Shown here: piece after piece, positions 36,401 through 44,700 of the stretch | Layout: each line of letters begins with the position of its first letter | How positions within the stretch are numbered: the first letter of the stretch is position 1 | Assembly (NCBI RefSeq): GCF_001403875.1 | Contig: NZ_LN884299.1 | Location: forward strand, 2,356,117-2,420,116 | DNA length: 64,000 nt | Source of the DNA: Paenibacillus ihumii | GTDB taxonomy: Bacteria; Bacillota; Bacilli; Paenibacillales; Paenibacillaceae | Direction: 5' to 3' | Position numbers and translations under genes: made by a program | The notes under the pieces: model-generated | What the model saw: the letters and a program-made list of their open reading frames with translations, nothing else | Told to the model about the DNA's origin: nothing | The model's database searches: none

Positions 36401-38704
36401 GTCGATCACATAATACGTCGAAAAGGTCGTATTCTCGGTCGGGCCGTAGCCATTCACCAGCTTCAAGCCGGGATGGGCTTGCCGCACCGCCTCGATATGC
36501 GCTGGCGACAAGGCCTCTCCGCCGACGATAAGCTGCCGGACTCCCCGGAACAGCTCCACATCCGCTTGCGACAGCTGGTTGAACAGCGACGAGGTCAGCC
36601 ACAGCAGCGTAATGCCCCGCTCCCGGATCACCCGCTTCAGTTCCCCTGGACTCAGCAGCGTCTCCTGCGGCGCCAGATGCAGCTGAAGCCCGTTAAGCAG
36701 TGCCCCCCACAGCTCGAAGGTCGAAGCGTCGAATGCCAGCGAGCCTGTCTGCAGCAGACGATCCTCCGGCTCGAACGTCACATAGTTGGTCGCCTTCACC
36801 AGCCGGACCACACTCCGCTGCTCAATCATGACGCCTTTAGGCTGGCCGGTCGAGCCCGAGGTATAGATAATATAGGCCAGCTGCTCCGGCCGGTGAGCCG
36901 CCGGCAGATTCTCTCCCTCTCCCTGCTCCAGCAGCGAGGCATCCAGCGGGATACGCTGCCCCGCGAAGCCCAGACCTTCCGGCCAGCCGGAGGCGCTCAG
37001 CAGCCAGCCGCTCCCGCTGTCCTCCAGCATATAGCTGATCCGCTCCAGCGGGTACTGCGGATCGATCGGCAGGTAAGCCCCGCCCGCCTTCAGGATGCCC
37101 AGAATGCCCGCCGCCATCTCCAGGGAGCGCTCCGCCATAATTCCGACCACCTGCTCGGGGCCGACGCCCTGCGCTTTCAACTGCCGGGCGATTCGGTTCG
37201 CCCGCAGGTTCAGCTCCGCATAAGTCCACTCCCGCTCGCCATCCGATACCGCGATGTCGCCGCCTCGAATCGCCACCTGCTCCTCGAACAGCTGACTGAT
37301 CGTCCGTTCCCGCGGATAGGCGGTGTGCGTATCATTAAACGTATGGAGTATCTTCTCTCTGTCACCGTCTGCAAGCAACTCGATACGGCTGATTTCCAAT
37401 TCAGCGTCATGAATAAATTGCAGCAGCAAGCGCTCAAACCATGTCCCTAACTGCTCGATAGCCTCTTCATCAAACAGCAGAGCGTTATATTTGAATTCAA
37501 GCTTCAGCTCCGCCCCAGGCATAATCACAAGCGACAGATCATAGTTATTGCTGCTGAATTCCTGAATCGATTCCATTCGAAGCAAATCCGAATGATACAT
37601 TTCATGGTCTACCGGGAAATTCTCGAGTACAACAATAGAGCGGAACAGCTCTTCGCTTTTTTTCAAACCGCAGCTCGCAGCAATATCAACCAACGCTGTC
37701 GTCTCATAGGCAAGACGCTCTACAAGAGCATCGCGGACATCTCGTATCGCCTGAATCAGGGTCGCGTTTGCTGAAGGCTCTGATTTCAACGGAATAGTAT
37801 TAATCAGCATCCCCAGCATGGTCTGTACATCGGGCACCTGAACATTTCTGCCAGAAACGGTTGTCCCAAACACCGCATTTTTCCCCGTTAACCGCTGCAG
37901 AAGCAAGCCCCATATGCCGTAATAAACAGCAGATAGAGGAACATGATTCTGCTTCGATGCACGCTGAAGCTCTTGCAGGATGGAGCCGGATAGTTTAAAG
38001 CTTGCGCTGCGGGTATTTACTTTTTGAGCCTTGGAGGCAGGCTTTGCCAAAGGCAAGTCTGTATTTTCCGCTATTCCGGACAAATAATTGCTCCAGAAGG
38101 CTTCACTCGGCTTCGAAGGCTGGCTTCGCAAAAATTTAATATAATCCTTGAAGCTTCCTTGTGCTTGCGGAATACAGCTTTCTCCCCGGAAAAATGCTTG
38201 ATAGGCGTGCCAGAATTCCTTCAACAGCAGGGAGAGACTCCATCCATCCAGCAAAATGTGATGGCTTGTGATGACCATTTGATAATGGTCATCCTTCAAT
38301 TTAACAAGCGTTACACGAAAAGGGCTTAGTTCCAGATCAAACGATTGACAACGATCCGCTTGAACGAAAGCTTCCAGACGCTGTGCCTGTTCCGAAGCTC
38401 CCCATCGAGACCAGTCCATCGAATGAAAGTTCAGCTCCTGTGACCGTAGTATGACCTGGACGGGCTGAGCAATTTGTTTCCAGCGATAGACTGTTCTTAG
38501 GACCGGGTGATGCTCGCTCATCCACTGCCAAGCCTTTATAATCAGAGCTTCCTGTATAGATCCGGTCAATTTTATATTCAGCTGCATGACATACAGATGA
38601 TCATCCGGAGCATGCAATGTATGGTACAGCACCCCCTGCTGCAGAGGGGATAAAGCGAAAATATCCTCTACATTCTTTTTATCAAGCGCCCTCTTCTTTG
38701 ACAT
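24458..38704 (-). CDS. NRPS-2: four modules, Val-Leu-(Tyr-like)-Leu, terminal E
   Basis: A 4748-residue synthetase, the largest gene here. Rough layout: C 1-455, A from 468, T near 1015; C, A from 1528, T near 2103; C, A from 2621, T near 3163; C, A from 3668, T near 4227; E 4270-4725. Codes: DAFWIGGTFK (Val), DAWFLGNVVK (Leu), DGLITAEVVK (close to the fengycin-type Tyr code DGTITAEVAK, so Tyr or another aromatic), DAWFLGNVVK (Leu). The E domain has intact HHLVMDG, predicting D-Leu at the fourth position. C domains of modules 2 and 4 read HHIVSDA. Both Leu A domains have the 33-bp repeat insertion, and the last Leu A domain looks chimeric. Start: ATG 38704, or TTG 38707 just before it, behind AGAGGGGG and 26 bp after NRPS-1. 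The N-terminus (MSKKRALDKKNVEDIF) resembles an acceptor docking segment. Confidence 0.95.
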   Translation of the reverse strand: MSKKRALDKKNVEDIFALSPLQQGVLYHTLHAPDDHLYVMQLNIKLTGSIQEALIIKAWQWMSEHHPVLRTVYRWKQIAQPVQVILRSQELNFHSMDWSRWGASEQAQRLEAFVQADRCQSFDLELSPFRVTLVKLKDDHYQMVITSHHILLDGWSLSLLLKEFWHAYQAFFRGESCIPQAQGSFKDYIKFLRSQPSKPSEAFWSNYLSGIAENTDLPLAKPASKAQKVNTRSASFKLSGSILQELQRASKQNHVPLSAVYYGIWGLLLQRLTGKNAVFGTTVSGRNVQVPDVQTMLGMLINTIPLKSEPSANATLIQAIRDVRDALVERLAYETTALVDIAASCGLKKSEELFRSIVVLENFPVDHEMYHSDLLRMESIQEFSSNNYDLSLVIMPGAELKLEFKYNALLFDEEAIEQLGTWFERLLLQFIHDAELEISRIELLADGDREKILHTFNDTHTAYPRERTISQLFEEQVAIRGGDIAVSDGEREWTYAELNLRANRIARQLKAQGVGPEQVVGIMAERSLEMAAGILGILKAGGAYLPIDPQYPLERISYMLEDSGSGWLLSASGWPEGLGFAGQRIPLDASLLEQGEGENLPAAHRPEQLAYIIYTSGSTGQPKGVMIEQRSVVRLVKATNYVTFEPEDRLLQTGSLAFDASTFELWGALLNGLQLHLAPQETLLSPGELKRVIRERGITLLWLTSSLFNQLSQADVELFRGVRQLIVGGEALSPAHIEAVRQAHPGLKLVNGYGPTENTTFSTYYVIDKEHRESIPIGQPISNTTVYIVDGYQRLQPIGVPGELCVGGEGLARGYLNREELTKEKFVESPFRPGERMYRTGDLARWTAEGTIEYLGRIDEQVKIRGHRIEPGEIAQAMLAQEEIKEAYVLVHHMQPSLASQGAEGGSAAHAASGEACLCGYYTAASPISAAELTQRLGDMLPSYMVPSFFIQLDELPLNANGKVDRRSLPQPDWARAVTSVYAAPESELETALVELWQEVLGVQRLGIDDDFFERGGHSLKATTLIARIYKQFNLEVPLRELFRHATVRQLAHYMSSSMLPEAAETGYEAISPVEPRAYYPASSVQKRLYAISQLEGAEVSYNIPQVLEITGELDEERFEQALQQLIRRHDSLRTSFELIEGELVQRVQDVDAVCAGLSLKPEAASEEEAAARVQAFIQPFKLSEAPLLRAELLKLEEGRHLLLLDMHHIVSDAVSMNVLLSEWMGLYEGASLPEPAIQYKDYAVWQQEQRQQERHAKQEAYWLQELSGELPVLALATDKPRPPEQRFEGGQVAFEIGAELTRQLRELSARQGTTLYMTLLAAYCVLLHKYTGQEDMIVGTPVAGRTRPELERVIGMFVNTLALRSYPQGAKTFTGFLQEMKQTVLGAQEHQDYPFDELVEKLALHRDRSRNPLFDTMFVLQDGDHPLPAAANWTVREYPCELRSSKFDMTLAARETEGRIQFQWEYGVHLYHGATVERMSRHFIRLLESIAERETAPLTELELLTSKEQEQLLYEFNATEAAYPQEKRIEELFAEQAQVRPEQTAVVAGEQSWTYGELNARANSLARELRERGVGPEQIVGILARPSLEMIAGILGILKAGGAYLPIDPQYPGERIRYMLEDSGARLLLASSAAGEPEGPTSAPLGKPQGQASASTGERPGLASASLGEQLGLSSFTGDILDLEEEGLYQGDGSELALEDMNAGQLAYVIYTSGSTGQPKGVLVEHRSLVNLSVWHQQRFAVRESDRSTKLAGFGFDASVWEIFPYLISGAALHIIDEATRTDIHALNAYYEREGITISFLPTPLCEQFMQLDNRSLRVLLTGGDKLNRFQKQRYLLVNNYGPTENTVVTTSQDVTALSANIAIGRPIANHSVYILGSDNRLLPIGVPGELCISGAGLARGYLNREELTREKFVESPFRPGERMYRTGDLARWTAEGTIEYLGRIDEQVKIRGHRIEPGEIAQVMLAQEEIKEAYVLVHHMQPSPATQGAEDGAAEHAAGGEACLCGYYTAASPISAAELTQRLGAVLPSYMVPSFFIQLEELPLNANGKVDRRSLPQPDWTRAVTSVYAAPESELETALVELWQEVLGVQRLGIDDDFFERGGHSLKATTLIARIYKQFNLEVPLRELFRHATVRQLAHYMSSSMLPEAAETGYEAISPVEPRAYYPASSVQKRLYAISQLEGAEVSYNIPQVLEITGELDKERFEQALYQLIRRHDSLRTSFELIEGELVQRVQDADAVCAELSLKPEAASEEEAAARVQAFIQPFKLSEAPLLRAELLKTGEDRHLLLLDMHHIIADGLSVYMLLEEWMSLYEGASLPEPTIQYKDYAVWQQEQRQQERHAKQEAYWLQELSGELPVLELTTDKARPPVQQFDGKRVMFTIGSSLAQRLRELSTRQGATLYMTLLAVYKIMLHKYTGQEELIVGTSVAGRTRPESERVMGMFVNTLALRSYPQGTKTFTAFLEEIKQTVLGAQEHQDYPFDELVEKLALHGDRSRNPLFDVMFVMQNLGQIKKNYGQLTIVPLEMEYPMAKFDITLTVEETGDNHLLGQLEYRTSLFDPATMERMTGHFLRLLEEVAEQPALRLNSMALLTEEEHHQLVQVFNATSASYEAGQTLHSWFEEQVKNTPGRRAIRFGDQQLTYSELNAKANCLGRILRERGVKPDRRVGILAEPSLELAVAVLAVLKAGGAYVPMDPDHPLERMQYMVADSGMELLLTQQKFNHLADGLIDSVILIDSENQVTAAGGADAAEADLETISRPEHLAYVIYTSGTTGQPKGVLIEHRSIINALQWRNEEYAFTGQDKALQLFSFAFDGFVLSFFTPLLAGVEIVLLDREQSKDARIIAQTIRDCGITTFICIPGLYAAILEGLNDDTQQPPAALPLRIVTLAGDKPTAAMLKESSRLLPQVELVNEYGPTENSVVASCLRRMEQSKQITIGKPIANVRLYVLNGCDQPLPLGVAGELCIGGAGLARGYLNRPELQAEKFTAASFDAGERLYRTGDLARWLPDGNIEYLGRIDHQVKIRGYRIELGEIEARLLELEGVNEAVVTACTDPGGDYSLCAYVTAASELPAVQLRQALAKRLPGYMVPAVIMQLERLPLNASGKVDRRSLPEPDWAQASTSIYAEPESELETALVGLWQEVLGVQRLGIDDDFFERGGHSLKATMLIARIYKQLGREVLLRELFRYPTVRQLAEHLSGTEQVVYKTIEIVEPRVYYPASSVQKRLYAISQLEGAEVSYNIPQVLEITGELDEERFEQALHQLIRRHDSLRTSFELIEGELVQRVQDVDAVCAGLSLKPEAASEEEAAARVQAFIQPFKLSEAPLLRAELLKLEEDRHLLLLDMHHIVSDAVSMNVLLSEWMSLYEGASLPEPTVQYKDYAVWQREQRQQERHAKQEAYWLQELSGELPVLALATDKPRPPEQRFEGGQVAFEIGAELTRQLRELSARQGTTLYMTLLAAYCVLLHKYTGQEDMIVGTPVAGRTRPELERVIGMFVNTLALRSYPQGAKTFTGFLQEMKQTVLGAQEHQDYPFDELVEKLALHRDRSRNPLFDTMFVLQDGDHPLPAAANWAIREYPWELRSSKFDMTLTASEIEGRLQFQWEYGVHLYHGATVERMSRHFVRLLESIAGRETAPLAELELLTSKEQEQLLYEFNATEAAYPQEKRIEELFAEQAQLRPEQTAVVAGEQSWTYGELNARANSLARELKAQGVGPEQIVGILARPSLEMIAGILGILKAGGAYLPIDPQYPGERIRYMLEDSGARLLLASSAAGEPEGATSAPLGKPQGPASASTGERSGLVSASLGEQLGLSSFTGDILDLEEEGLYQGDGSELALEDMNAGQLAYVIYTSGSTGQPKGVLVEHRSLVNLSVWHQQRFAVRESDRSTKLAGFGFDASVWEIFPYLISGAALHMIDEATRTDIHALNAYYEREGITISFLPTPLCEQFMQLDNRSLRVLLTGGDKLNRFQKQRYLLVNNYGPTENTVVTTSQDVTALSANIAIGRPIANHSVYILGSDNRLLPIGVPGELCISGAGLARGYLNREELTKEKFVANPFRPGERMYRTGDLARWTPEGTVEYLGRIDEQVKIRGHRIELGEITHQLLQLDQVRDAAVLTRQDPAGESILCAYLLTGGEADISQWRRQLAQKLPGYMIPHHFIRLEQFPLTPNGKIDYKALPEPELHPADMEGKPPGNEMEALLVQVWKEVLGLAAVGVDDNFFERGGDSIKAVQIAARLHQQRLKLEVKHLFQYPTIEELSGYVKPLTAAASQEAVEGDVRFTPIQAWFMGQGFAEKQHWNQAFMLYREAGFEVKLVEASFRAILTHHDALRMVYLEEAGGIRQYNRGPDAEAVELTVQEWTGEAGAGLAAEVNRLQQELKLQTGPLVQLGLFHLPEGDHLLIVAHHLVMDGISWRILLEDFETGYRQASEGSDIRLPEKSHSFQAWAEELERYANSKALLREKAYWSRTALETVPVLPQDGQAAVRRWGNAETVSAELDEQQTKQLLQEVHTAFKTEMNDVLLAALSLAIGEWSGHGRVPVQLEGHGREEILEGINISRTIGWFTTVYPVVLEVEQQQGLSYHLKQTKETLRRVPSKGIGYGVLKYMTSAEHKEDLQFGAEPAISFNYLGQFDSSGSDRNDALFELSPLPTGQPISPSAPRSQALDVTGAVTGGRLRIHLTYDREEYERQTMEQLAARYKETLLELIAHCLSRESTDVTPSDLGYNQLSLEQLDKVNSLLKLKIKV
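27245..27376 (-). repeat. Same 33-bp minisatellite in the NRPS-2 module 4 Leu domain
   Basis: Four 11-residue units at the same place as in NRPS-3, with small differences (GEPEGATSAPL, GKPQGPASAST, GERSGLVSASL). Unit number is conserved. Confidence 0.85.
27758..29060 (-). repeat. 1.3-kb similar block (condensation domain), partner 34181-35483
   Basis: The condensation domains of NRPS-2 modules 4 and 2 match at a constant offset of 6,423 bp. Divergence is higher near 27890-28000. Part of the module 3 condensation domain (about 31620-32240) is also similar. Confidence 0.8.
33668..33799 (-). repeat. Same 33-bp minisatellite in the NRPS-2 module 2 Leu domain
   Basis: Four units with the same protein sequence as the NRPS-3 copy, inside a 1.8-kb block shared with that gene, so it moved with the whole domain. 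Confidence 0.85.
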
Positions 38705-38733
38705 CAATGGACAACCCCCTCTATCTTGGACGA

Positions 38734-41700
38734 TTACAGATCGAATAACGCTTCAAGCTCTTCGCTGCTCAGATCCGCAGCATCCAGCGAATCTGCTTGC
38801 AAATGGGAAGCATCCTCGGCCAGGCTCTCGACAAGTACTTGTATATGGTTAAGGTATCGCTCATGCAAGCTGCGTATGGTTTCTTCCCGGTGGCAATTGG
38901 AGTTGTACCGGAAGGCAACGTTCAGCAAATCATCTGTTATCCAGCATGTTACATCCAATTTGACTAAAAAATGGTTTTCTGGTGCTGCATTGGCCGTGAG
39001 CTGGAAGCCCGAGAACAGGTCATGAGGGGCAAGAGGCGTGAACTCTCCCAAATAGTTGAACTGAACGTCCTTCAACAGCCTATCCCGCGCAGGCAAAAGC
39101 TTGGTCAAATAATTCAATATCCCATAATGAAAGCCATGATTCGGCACAGACTTCAACTGTTGGCTGAGATCGCTTAGCTGCTGACTCGGATCCATATCCT
39201 CTTGGAGCGTCATGCGAATCGGATACATCGCTGTAAACCATCCTACAGTTCTTGAATAATTGAGCTCATCGGAATGTCTCCCGTGACTTTCCATATCTAG
39301 AACGACTTCTTTAGTGCCTGTCCACGCCTGAAGGCATTTAACCAAGGACATAAGAAGCACATCCTGCACGGAAACGTTCGATATGCTTCTGCTGGCGATA
39401 CGCTTCAGGGCAGCCGTCTGTTTCAGATTCAAGCTGCCTTCCACTGCTCTAAAATGCTTAAAGCGCCAGTCTTCCGTCTCCATATCGGTCGGGATGGAAT
39501 AGTCGGTGTTGTGAACCTGGTTCCAGTAGGCAATATCCTCAGCAAAATCAGTTTGAGCTGCATATGCATGAAGCCATTCCCCATACTCCTGCAGTGATGC
39601 TGTTTTTGGCGGCAAGATAGGCTGTTCATTTTGTTCCAAGCTGCGATAGATATGAAACAGATCATCCAGCAAAATCCGCCACGATACGCCATCTACAATG
39701 AGATGATGGGCACAGAGCATGAGTTTCCATGTATGGAAATCTATCTGGACTAGCGCCGCACGGAGCAGCAGCTCAGAGGCCAGATCAAATTCACCCTGCA
39801 GTTCCCGGCTCACCTCATCCAAGCCGGCCTGCTTATCCTCCCATTGGCTCAGATCAACTACGCCGATTTGTAAACGCTCGCCCAGGTGGGCCTCATTATA
39901 ATAGAAGCTTTTGCTGTCCAGCCTGCAATTCAAGCGCAATGCATCATGATGTTGAATTAATAGGTTCAAGGCGTCTTCCATGCGTTCAATATCAGGAACA
40001 GCGTTAAGATCCATTTGAACCGCTTGGACATAATGCCCCGGATGGGACCAGCCCAGCTCGATAAACCAATAATCAATCGGCGTCGGGAGCTTCTCCCCGC
40101 GGACAATTCCTTGCTCATACTGCCGAACCTTTGAATGCCAGTCTACGTTCTGGCAAATATCAGCTATGGTTTGATGCTTCAGAATATCTCCGACGCTAAT
40201 GTTTAAGCCCCGCTCACTAAGCTTAGCCGACAGCTGTATAGCCATGATCGAATCTCCGCCCAATGCATAGAAGCTGTCATTCACCTGAATGCGGTCTGTT
40301 TTGAACACCGATTTCCAAGCCTTAATCAGCTGCTCCTGCTCCCAGCTTAGCGATACAAGGCTATCATCCTGATTCGAGAGCGTCTCATAGACGATAGGAA
40401 GCTGTTCCAGCGCCTTGCGGTCTGCCTTGCCTGAATGTGTTAAAGGCATCTCCGGCAGCCAAATAAAATAGGACGGAATCATATAATGAGGTAATGCCTG
40501 GCTCAGATGCTGCCTCATTAAGTGGGCATCCAGCGGCTGCGGAGCAACATAATAAGCGCATAAAAAGACGCGCTGCCCTTCCTCTGCCTCCCGTTTCAGC
40601 ACAACGGCAACCTGACCGATATTCTCGTACTCTGCCAAATGAGCTTCGATTTCCCCCGTTTCAATCCGGTAGCCTCTAACCTTGACCTGAGTGTCAATTC
40701 TCCCCAAATAATGCAAGGTTCCATCCTTAGACCAGACGGCCAGATCACCCGTACGATACATCGTTCCAATCCCGGGAATAGAACTTGTAACAAAGCTCCG
40801 ACTGGTCAGCTCCGCGTTGTTTAAATAGCCGCTGGCAACCCCGGATCCTGCTACGCAAAGCTCGCCCGGAATGCCTAGCGGCTGAAGCTGGCCCAGCTTG
40901 CTCAGCACAAATACCTTGACATTGCTTAATGGCTTCCCGATAGGTACTGCCGCTATTGGCCCAGGGGCAATTGAATATTTCGTAGCATAGACCGTGACCT
41001 CCGTAGGTCCATAAATGTTTTCCAGCCGTACGGCAGGCAGTATTCGCTGGAATCTCCGAGCCAAGTCAACCGGGAAAGCCTCTCCGGCGACAAATACATA
41101 TTTAACGTCCTGTAGTTGTGAAGCAAGCTGCTCATACTGCAGCAGCAATTGAAGCATAGAAGGAACAAAATTCAGATGCGTAATCCGTCTCTCCCGGATG
41201 GTTGCAGCTAGGCTGGTAATATCCTTTTCAAGCTCGGGCGGTAAAATTACAAGCTTGCCTTCTCCGACAATCCAGCCAAACAGCTCTGTGACAGATACAT
41301 CAAAGGTAAATGTTGTTTTCAGCAAATAGGTGTCATCCTTCTCAAGAGGATATTCCTCTTCCAATGCGTACAGAAGATTCAGCAGGCTGCCGTGCTTGAT
41401 CATGACACCCTTAGGACGTCCTGTCGATCCCGAGGTATAGATGACATACGCTAAATCATCCGATGAATAAACCGGATTAAGTGAATGCGAGTTCTCTTCC
41501 AGATAGATGTCTTCATCATCCAATGCAATCATGTCAGCAGAAAGCTGTTCATAAGCGCTCATCCACTTCTGCTGTGTCAAAATGAGCTCCGAGCCGCTAT
41601 GCTCTAATAAGTAGCGTACACGCTCCGCAGGGTAGTGAGGATCAATCGGCATGTAAGCGCCCCCCGCCTTCATGACTGCGATAATACCGATCAGCATTTC

Positions 41701-44700
41701 GAAGGATCGTTCCGCCGCCAGGCCGACAATTGAATTCGACTGTACCCCTCTAGCCCGTAAAATGTGAGCTAATTGATTCGTCTTCCTGTCCAATTCCCCG
41801 TACGTAAGCTGTTCATCCCCAAACAGCAAGGCTGCTCGATCCGGCGTTTCAGCCGCCCGCCGTTCAAACCGCTGCATAAGAGAAGCATCGCCCTCATAAA
41901 CAGTATCCGTATCGTTTAAAGCATGAATCGTGTAATCATATTCAGCAGGAGATAGCAGGGCTGCTTTATCGATCCGCTCTTCCGCATGATGAATGAACCT
42001 GAACACTACTGCTTCGAAATATTGAATGAGCCGCTTGCTTTGCTCAGGCTCCCATACCGATCCGACCCGGATTAAACAGTGATCTCCTGTTGCCGATACA
42101 GTGAAATCCAGCAGGGTGTTATTCCTGTCATGCAGCATTTCCATATCCAGCTTGAAATCACCGCTGCCCATGCCTGCATCCTTTAATTCGTCATACACAT
42201 GGAAATCAACAAAATTAAACATAGTGTCAAATAGAGGGTTCTCCCCTTGTGCCGATTCTCCCAAAGAGCGATAAATCTCCAACAGGGACAGCCGGCCATA
42301 GGCCTTTAATTGAATCTGTTTGTCCTGTACCGCCTGGAGCAAGTCCGCCCATGTCCAATCTTCTCTCATCACGATTCTGAATGGCACAGTGTTCAAAAAG
42401 CAGCCGAGCATGCGGTCGGCGTCCGCGCATTCCGGCCGGCTATGCTCAACCAACCCGACAAGCAGATCATTGTCATAAGAAAACATATTTAAGGCTGCAA
42501 TATAAGCGGAGAACAGAACCGCCTTCAAATTGGTATGATGTTTGCGGGCAACCTTGTGATTTAACTGATTCAGCATCTCCTGATCCAGCGTATGAGTTAC
42601 AAAGGAATATTGCTGTGCCTGATCCGCGGAAGAGGAGACCTCAAATCTGCGGTAATCCTCCAGCTCATTTCTCCAGAATACTTTGTAGCTTTCGTCATTT
42701 TTTAATCTTTCCTGCTCCAGCATGAAATCTTTGGGGCTTGCCTTCAAGCCTGGCGATACGACCGCAGCCTCATCTTGTCGGATATAGGCTTGAATCCAGC
42801 CAGTCATAAAGGCCGCCAAGCTCCAGCCATCCAGTATCGCGTGGTGACAGCTTACACAGACCTTCGCCTGATGCCGATTCAGCAGGAATACCTTGGCACG
42901 CCAAAGCGGAGCCTCTTTTACCAAAAACGGAAGCTTTCTGTCCTGTTCAAAAAATGAGTGAATGATCTGCGCCTGTTCAGATGGAAAATATGGTTCCAGG
43001 TTCACTGCCTCAAATTTAATAGGAATTTCCTTCCAAACGATTTGCACTGGCTCCGTAAATCTGTCCACCTCCAGCGAAGTCCTCAGGACAGGATGAACAG
43101 CCACCACGCTCCTTAATGCTGCTTCAAATCGCTGGATATCAAACGAATCTACACTCAGGTCATATCCAAATTGGTCATGGTACATCGCCGCATCGGGATT
43201 TTTCATGCTGTGATAAACCATTCCTAATTGAACGCCGCTCATCGGATAAACCTCTTCAATATTCCCGCCGCCCATTGCTTCGCACACCGTACGCTTTAGC
43301 GTCTCCCATCTCGCCAAGATCTGTTCATTGAGGAGAATCGGCTGCTCGGCTTGGGCAAGACGACCGCTTTGCATATAGGTGTACAAATTCCGGATCGTCG
43401 GGTACTGATAGAGATCCTTTATTGTGAGCTGACTGTCAAAGCACTCATTAATCGAGCTTAAAATACGGATCGCCTTAATCGAATCGCCGCCAAGGACGAA
43501 GAAGTCATCATGCACGCCAAAATGAAGACCCTGCAGCTTCTCCTGCCAGATGTCCATGAGCTTGCTTTCGCCCTCGTTGGCTGGTGCTTCATATATAATA
43601 CCGCTTTCCATTTGCTCATCCGGTCCAGGCAGCTGCTTACGGTCAACCTTGCCATTGGCAGTTAGCGGGATATGCTCCATCTGTATGAAGTAGGCAGGAA
43701 TCATATAGCCAGGCAGCAGCTGGCTTAAATATGCTCGGAGCTCGCTAGTCGTCAGTTTGTGACACGGTACAATATAAGCGATCAGCTCCTGCTCTCCGCT
43801 GTCATTAAGACGCGCTGCAACGACTGCTTCTCTCACACCAGAATGCTTGAGCAGTTGTGACTCAATATCTCCTAGCTCAATCCGGTAACCTCTTATTTTT
43901 ACCTGCTGGTCGCTTCTTCCTTGGTACTCCAGACTGCCTCCCGGAAGCATTTTGACCAAATCCCCCGAGCGGTACAGCCTCTCACCAGCCACAAACGGGC
44001 TGGGTATAAACTTTGCAGCCGTTAACTCCGGTAAATTCAAGTATCCTCTGGCCAGCCCCTCACCTCCAATGAACAGCTCGCCTACTGTGCCGACAGGCAT
44101 CAGATTCAGATGAGCATCCATCACGTAGGCTTTAAGCGTAGGGATCGGCTGACCGATATCACTGATATTGCTGTCAATTTCCTTGGCGGTAATACGCTTG
44201 AAGGTAACATGAACTGCGGTTTCGGTAATTCCGTACATATTAATGTATTCAATGGACGGGAAGGACGCGGCAATCTCCTTGAGCATTATAGGAGCTAGCG
44301 CCTCACCTCCAAAGATGACATACCGGATGGGCAGACTTGCCGTATTCTGCTGTAAAATTTCGTTGATCAGCCCATAAAAAGCTGTAGGTGTCTGATTCAA
44401 TACTGTAACCTGGAACTTGTTCACCAGAGATAAAAATTGCTGCGGATCCTGTGCCGTCTCCTTGGGTACGATCACAAGCTTGCCGCCATGCAGCAGAGCG
44501 CCGTACATCTCCCAGACCGAGAAATCAAAAGTATAGGAGTGGAACAAAGTCCAGACATCGGCGGCCTGGAAATCGAACAACGGCTGATCATTGAAGAACA
44601 GCCTGACAACATTGCGGTGCTCCATCAGTACGCCTTTCGGCTTCCCTGTCGTGCCTGAGGTATAAATGACGTAGGCCAGGTCTGCAGGGGAATTTATACT

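Noticed and set aside
36026..37450. 474-codon plus-strand frame opposite the Val adenylation domain
   Set aside because: The same frame recurs opposite the duplicated domain at 18290-19846; it reflects codon bias of the real gene, not a separate protein.
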